From: Halegenticoccus tardaugens
GTDB taxonomy: Archaea > Halobacteriota > Halobacteria > Halobacteriales > Haloferacaceae
Length of the DNA: 64,000 nt
NCBI RefSeq assembly: GCF_004116405.1
Contig: NZ_SDIC01000004.1
Coordinates: 354,079-418,078, forward strand
Direction: 5' to 3'
Below are positions 62,295 to 64,000 of this stretch, piece by piece (the first letter of the stretch is position 1; every line of letters starts with the position of its first letter). The notes under the pieces were generated by a model, which was given only the letters and a program-made list of their open reading frames with translations, had not been told where the DNA came from and searched no databases. Both the position numbers and the translations under genes were made by a program.

Positions 62295-62435
62295 ATGCCA
62301 GCGAGCGACCGACGACCGACGGCAGACCCCCGGCCGACCGCCGCCGTGACGATCGAGTTCGACGCCGAGTCCGGCCGCATCAGGATCCACCGATCGACCC
62401 CGCTCGGCGTCTACACGGAGACGGTACCGCGGTGA
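62295..62435 (+). CDS. Possible 46-residue acidic protein
   Basis: A short open frame, MPASDRRPTADPRPTAAVTI then EFDAESGRIRIHRSTPLGVY and TETVPR. The second half reads like a small beta-strand domain with haloarchaeal composition. TATA-like CATATATCGG and TCTTTATGC lie about 25-50 nt upstream. A GTG at 62346 is an alternative start. There is no recognised family, so this could be chance. Confidence 0.35.
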   Translation: MPASDRRPTADPRPTAAVTIEFDAESGRIRIHRSTPLGVYTETVPR

Positions 62436-62508
62436 CGGGTCGACGGATCGGGTGAATTCGACGGACACCGGACGCCGCGGGCGCGACGAACCGCGGGCGC
62501 GCTGCGGG

Positions 62509-62519
62509 ATACTTATTGC
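62509..62519 (+). promoter_or_regulatory. TATA box of the bacterial-PH-domain operon
   Basis: ATACTTATTGC predicts transcription starting near 62537-62541, about 56-60 nt before the first PH-domain gene and right at the ATG of a 19-codon upstream frame. Confidence 0.6.
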
Positions 62520-62540
62520 GGCTCGCGAAAACGACGAGGT

Positions 62541-62600
62541 ATGGAGCGGTATCGTCGCTCGGACGACCGCCGGACGCGACGGCCGCGGGGTGGCCGATGA
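62541..62600 (+). CDS. 19-residue upstream open frame overlapping the PH-domain gene start
   Basis: MERYRRSDDRRTRRPRGGR followed by TGA, whose bases form ATGA with the next gene's ATG at 62597. The ATG lies where a leaderless transcript should begin. The Arg-rich sequence has no homologue I recognise; a regulatory leader peptide that couples translation, or coincidence, are both possible. Confidence 0.35.
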   Translation: MERYRRSDDRRTRRPRGGR

Positions 62601-63058
62601 ACCGCCTGCACCCCCGCATTCGGGCGCTCTGGGTGGTGCGGGCGGTCGCGCTCGCGGTCGTCCTCGGGCTCGCCGTCGGGGCGGTCAACGAGTTCACCGT
62701 CCGCGCGCCGCGCTGGGTCCCCGGGGCGGTTTTTCTCGTCGCCCTCGTCGCGGGGGTCGCTCTCGCGCTCGCCCGCTACCGGCTGTGGGGGTACGAGGTC
62801 CGAGAGGACTCGCTGTACCTCGAACGCGGCGTGTTCACGCGCGTCCGGACGGTCGTTCCGTTCGTCCGCATCCAGCACGTCGACGCGACCCGCGGCCCCG
62901 TGGAGCGGCTCGTCGGCCTCGCGCACACCGTCGTCTACACGGCCGGCTCCCGCGGCGCGGACGTCGCCATTCCGGGCCTGACGCCGGAGGGATCGGACGA
63001 CCTGCAGGAGCGGCTGAAGCGGCTCGCCATCCGGGCCGAGGGTGAAGACGCGGTATGA
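62597..63058 (+). CDS. Bacterial-PH-domain (YdbS-like) membrane protein
   Basis: 153 residues. Two N-terminal helices ('LWVVRAVALAVVLGLAVGAV' and 'WVPGAVFLVALVAGVALALA') precede a bPH2 domain 'YEVREDSLYLERGVFTRVRTVVPFVRIQHVDATRGPVERLVGLA' (in parts). The stop overlaps the start of the second PH-domain gene (ATGA). The pair resembles YdbS-YdbT, implicated in membrane or envelope stress; the mechanism is unknown. Confidence 0.9.
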   Translation: MNRLHPRIRALWVVRAVALAVVLGLAVGAVNEFTVRAPRWVPGAVFLVALVAGVALALARYRLWGYEVREDSLYLERGVFTRVRTVVPFVRIQHVDATRGPVERLVGLAHTVVYTAGSRGADVAIPGLTPEGSDDLQERLKRLAIRAEGEDAV

Positions 63059-64000
63059 GGCTCTCGCCGCTGTCGGTGCCGTACCGCGTCGTCGAGAAGG
63101 GGATCAGCCTCGTGTTCACCGCGGCCTTCCTCGTCTTCTCGGGGGCCTTCGCGTTCACGGACGACCTCACCGGGCCGCTGCTCGCCGTCGGGGCGCTCGG
63201 ACTGCTCGTGTTGGCGCTCGTCGGGTACGAACTCGCCTACTACCGGCGCTACGAGTACGAACTCACCCCGGACACGTTCGACATCCGATCCGGCGTCGTC
63301 TCCCGTCGGAACCGCGAGATTCCGCTTCGACGGATCCAGAACGTCGACATTCAGCGGAACGTCGCCCAGCGCGTCCTCGGCATCGCGGCCCTGAACTTCG
63401 AAACCGCGGGCGGCAGCGAGACCGAGGCCGCGATCCGATTCGTCACGTTCGAGGAGGCGAAGCGGCTCCAGCGGGAAATCAGCAGGCTCAAGCGCGGCAT
63501 CGCCCCCGAAGCGCCGGACGAACCGCCCGCGGAGGGTCTGTTCGCCCTCTCGCCCCGGGAACTCGCGCTCGTCGGGCTCCTCTCGTTCGACCTGCGAGTC
63601 CCCGGCGCGCTGTTCTTCCTCGTGTCCGGGTCGGTGCCGGTCGTCTCCCCGTTCGTCGGTCTCGGCTCCGACCCGGCGCTCGTCGCGCTCGGCGGGGTCG
63701 CGCTCGTGCTGTTCGTCGCGCTCGGCTCGTGGCTCGTGGGGGCCGCCGTCGCCGTCGTCAACTACTACGGTTTCGCCCTGTCGCGGACGACCGACGAACT
63801 CCAGTACGAGCGCGGCCTGCTCCGCCGCTACGACGGGTCGATCCCCTTCGACAAGGTCCAGACGCTCACGATCGAGGACAATCCGCTCAAGCGCCGGTTC
63901 GGCTACGCGACGCTCGCCATCGAGACGGCGGGCTACGCGCCGGGGCAGGGCGGGGAGTACGGCTCGCAGGCGGCGGTGCCGATCGCGCGGCGGGACCGGG
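63055..64000 (+). CDS. Bacterial-PH-domain (YdbT-like) membrane protein, partial at the window end
   Basis: 315 residues visible, still open at 64000. The first bPH2 domain is 'YEYELTPDTFDIRSGVVSRRNREIPLRRIQNVDIQRN' (in parts), preceded by two helices ('LVFTAAFLVFSGAFAFTDDL' and 'LLAVGALGLLVLALVGYELA'). The linker 'PEAPDEPPAEGLFALSPREL' leads to another helical pair and a second bPH2 ('YGFALSRTTDELQYERGLLRRYDGSIPF', 'KVQTLTIEDNPLKRRFGYAT'). The two-domain layout matches YdbT, so the third PH domain probably follows outside the window. Confidence 0.9.
   Translation, partial: MRLSPLSVPYRVVEKGISLVFTAAFLVFSGAFAFTDDLTGPLLAVGALGLLVLALVGYELAYYRRYEYELTPDTFDIRSGVVSRRNREIPLRRIQNVDIQRNVAQRVLGIAALNFETAGGSETEAAIRFVTFEEAKRLQREISRLKRGIAPEAPDEPPAEGLFALSPRELALVGLLSFDLRVPGALFFLVSGSVPVVSPFVGLGSDPALVALGGVALVLFVALGSWLVGAAVAVVNYYGFALSRTTDELQYERGLLRRYDGSIPFDKVQTLTIEDNPLKRRFGYATLAIETAGYAPGQGGEYGSQAAVPIARRDR

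Overview
The window is a gene-dense, GC-rich stretch of chromosome from a halophilic archaeon (class Halobacteria). The evidence is the strongly acidic predicted proteins, mostly leaderless genes with a TATA box about 25-30 nt before the start codon, an S-layer glycoprotein with a PGF-CTERM anchor beside an archaeosortase, archaeal information-processing genes (Mre11/Rad50, PolB, SRP19, Gar1, Dph5, Trm5, Hel308-like, AlaX) and several protein families known mainly from haloarchaea. I cannot name the genus from the sequence alone. Family names of the DUF/TIGR/VNG type are given from memory and were not searched.

Layout. 1-5 kb: end of mre11, rad50, three small haloarchaeal genes and an HTH_10 regulator. 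5-9 kb: family B DNA polymerase split by a full-length intein at the YGD/TDS active site. 9.3-13 kb: sufC-sufB-sufD. 13-15.4 kb: a membrane protein, a ferritin-like protein with a DtxR/SirR-type regulator, and a tiny zinc-ribbon protein. 15.5-16.8 kb: tRNA-Gln followed by an antitoxin/PIN-toxin pair lying between two degenerate copies of the tRNA 3' flank, probably a decayed tRNA-targeted islet. 17-23.8 kb: FlaD/E-like protein, FkbM methyltransferase, AlaX, HD protein, epimerase, acetyltransferase, a 27-residue membrane peptide, and an HTH/HalOD1 pair. 23.8-26.9 kb: cytochrome oxidase subunit I with two small membrane proteins. 27-31.7 kb: DRG GTPase, MATE exporter, tandem VOC protein and a PIN-domain remnant. 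31.7-35.9 kb: a structured non-coding element, the S-layer gene (compositionally mosaic) and artA.

36-39.8 kb: dph5, a lipoprotein, a tandem pair of homologous candidate small RNAs (38.1-38.5 kb), tRNA-Thr and trm5. 39.9-43.5 kb: BtuCDF-type corrinoid/siderophore ABC transporter with a CTERM-anchored binding protein. 43.6-48.9 kb: SRP19-Gar1, presenilin-type protease, PUA protein, membrane protein, aminotransferase-ribH and NYN nuclease. 49-54.5 kb: DedA protein, Hel308-like helicase, thioredoxin, HTH/membrane pair and an Old-Yellow-Enzyme-type oxidoreductase. 54.7-56.4 kb: a second cox1 paralogue. 56.6-60.4 kb: ogt-alkA repair pair, macro-domain protein and S9 peptidase. 60.5-64 kb: inositol-monophosphatase family protein, DUF2071 protein, and a two-gene bacterial-PH-domain membrane operon that runs off the end.

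The least explained feature is the twin small-RNA-like locus between the lipoprotein gene and tRNA-Thr: two units with matching TATA boxes, identical spacing, the same first hairpin, an identical 11-nt downstream block and a second hairpin.
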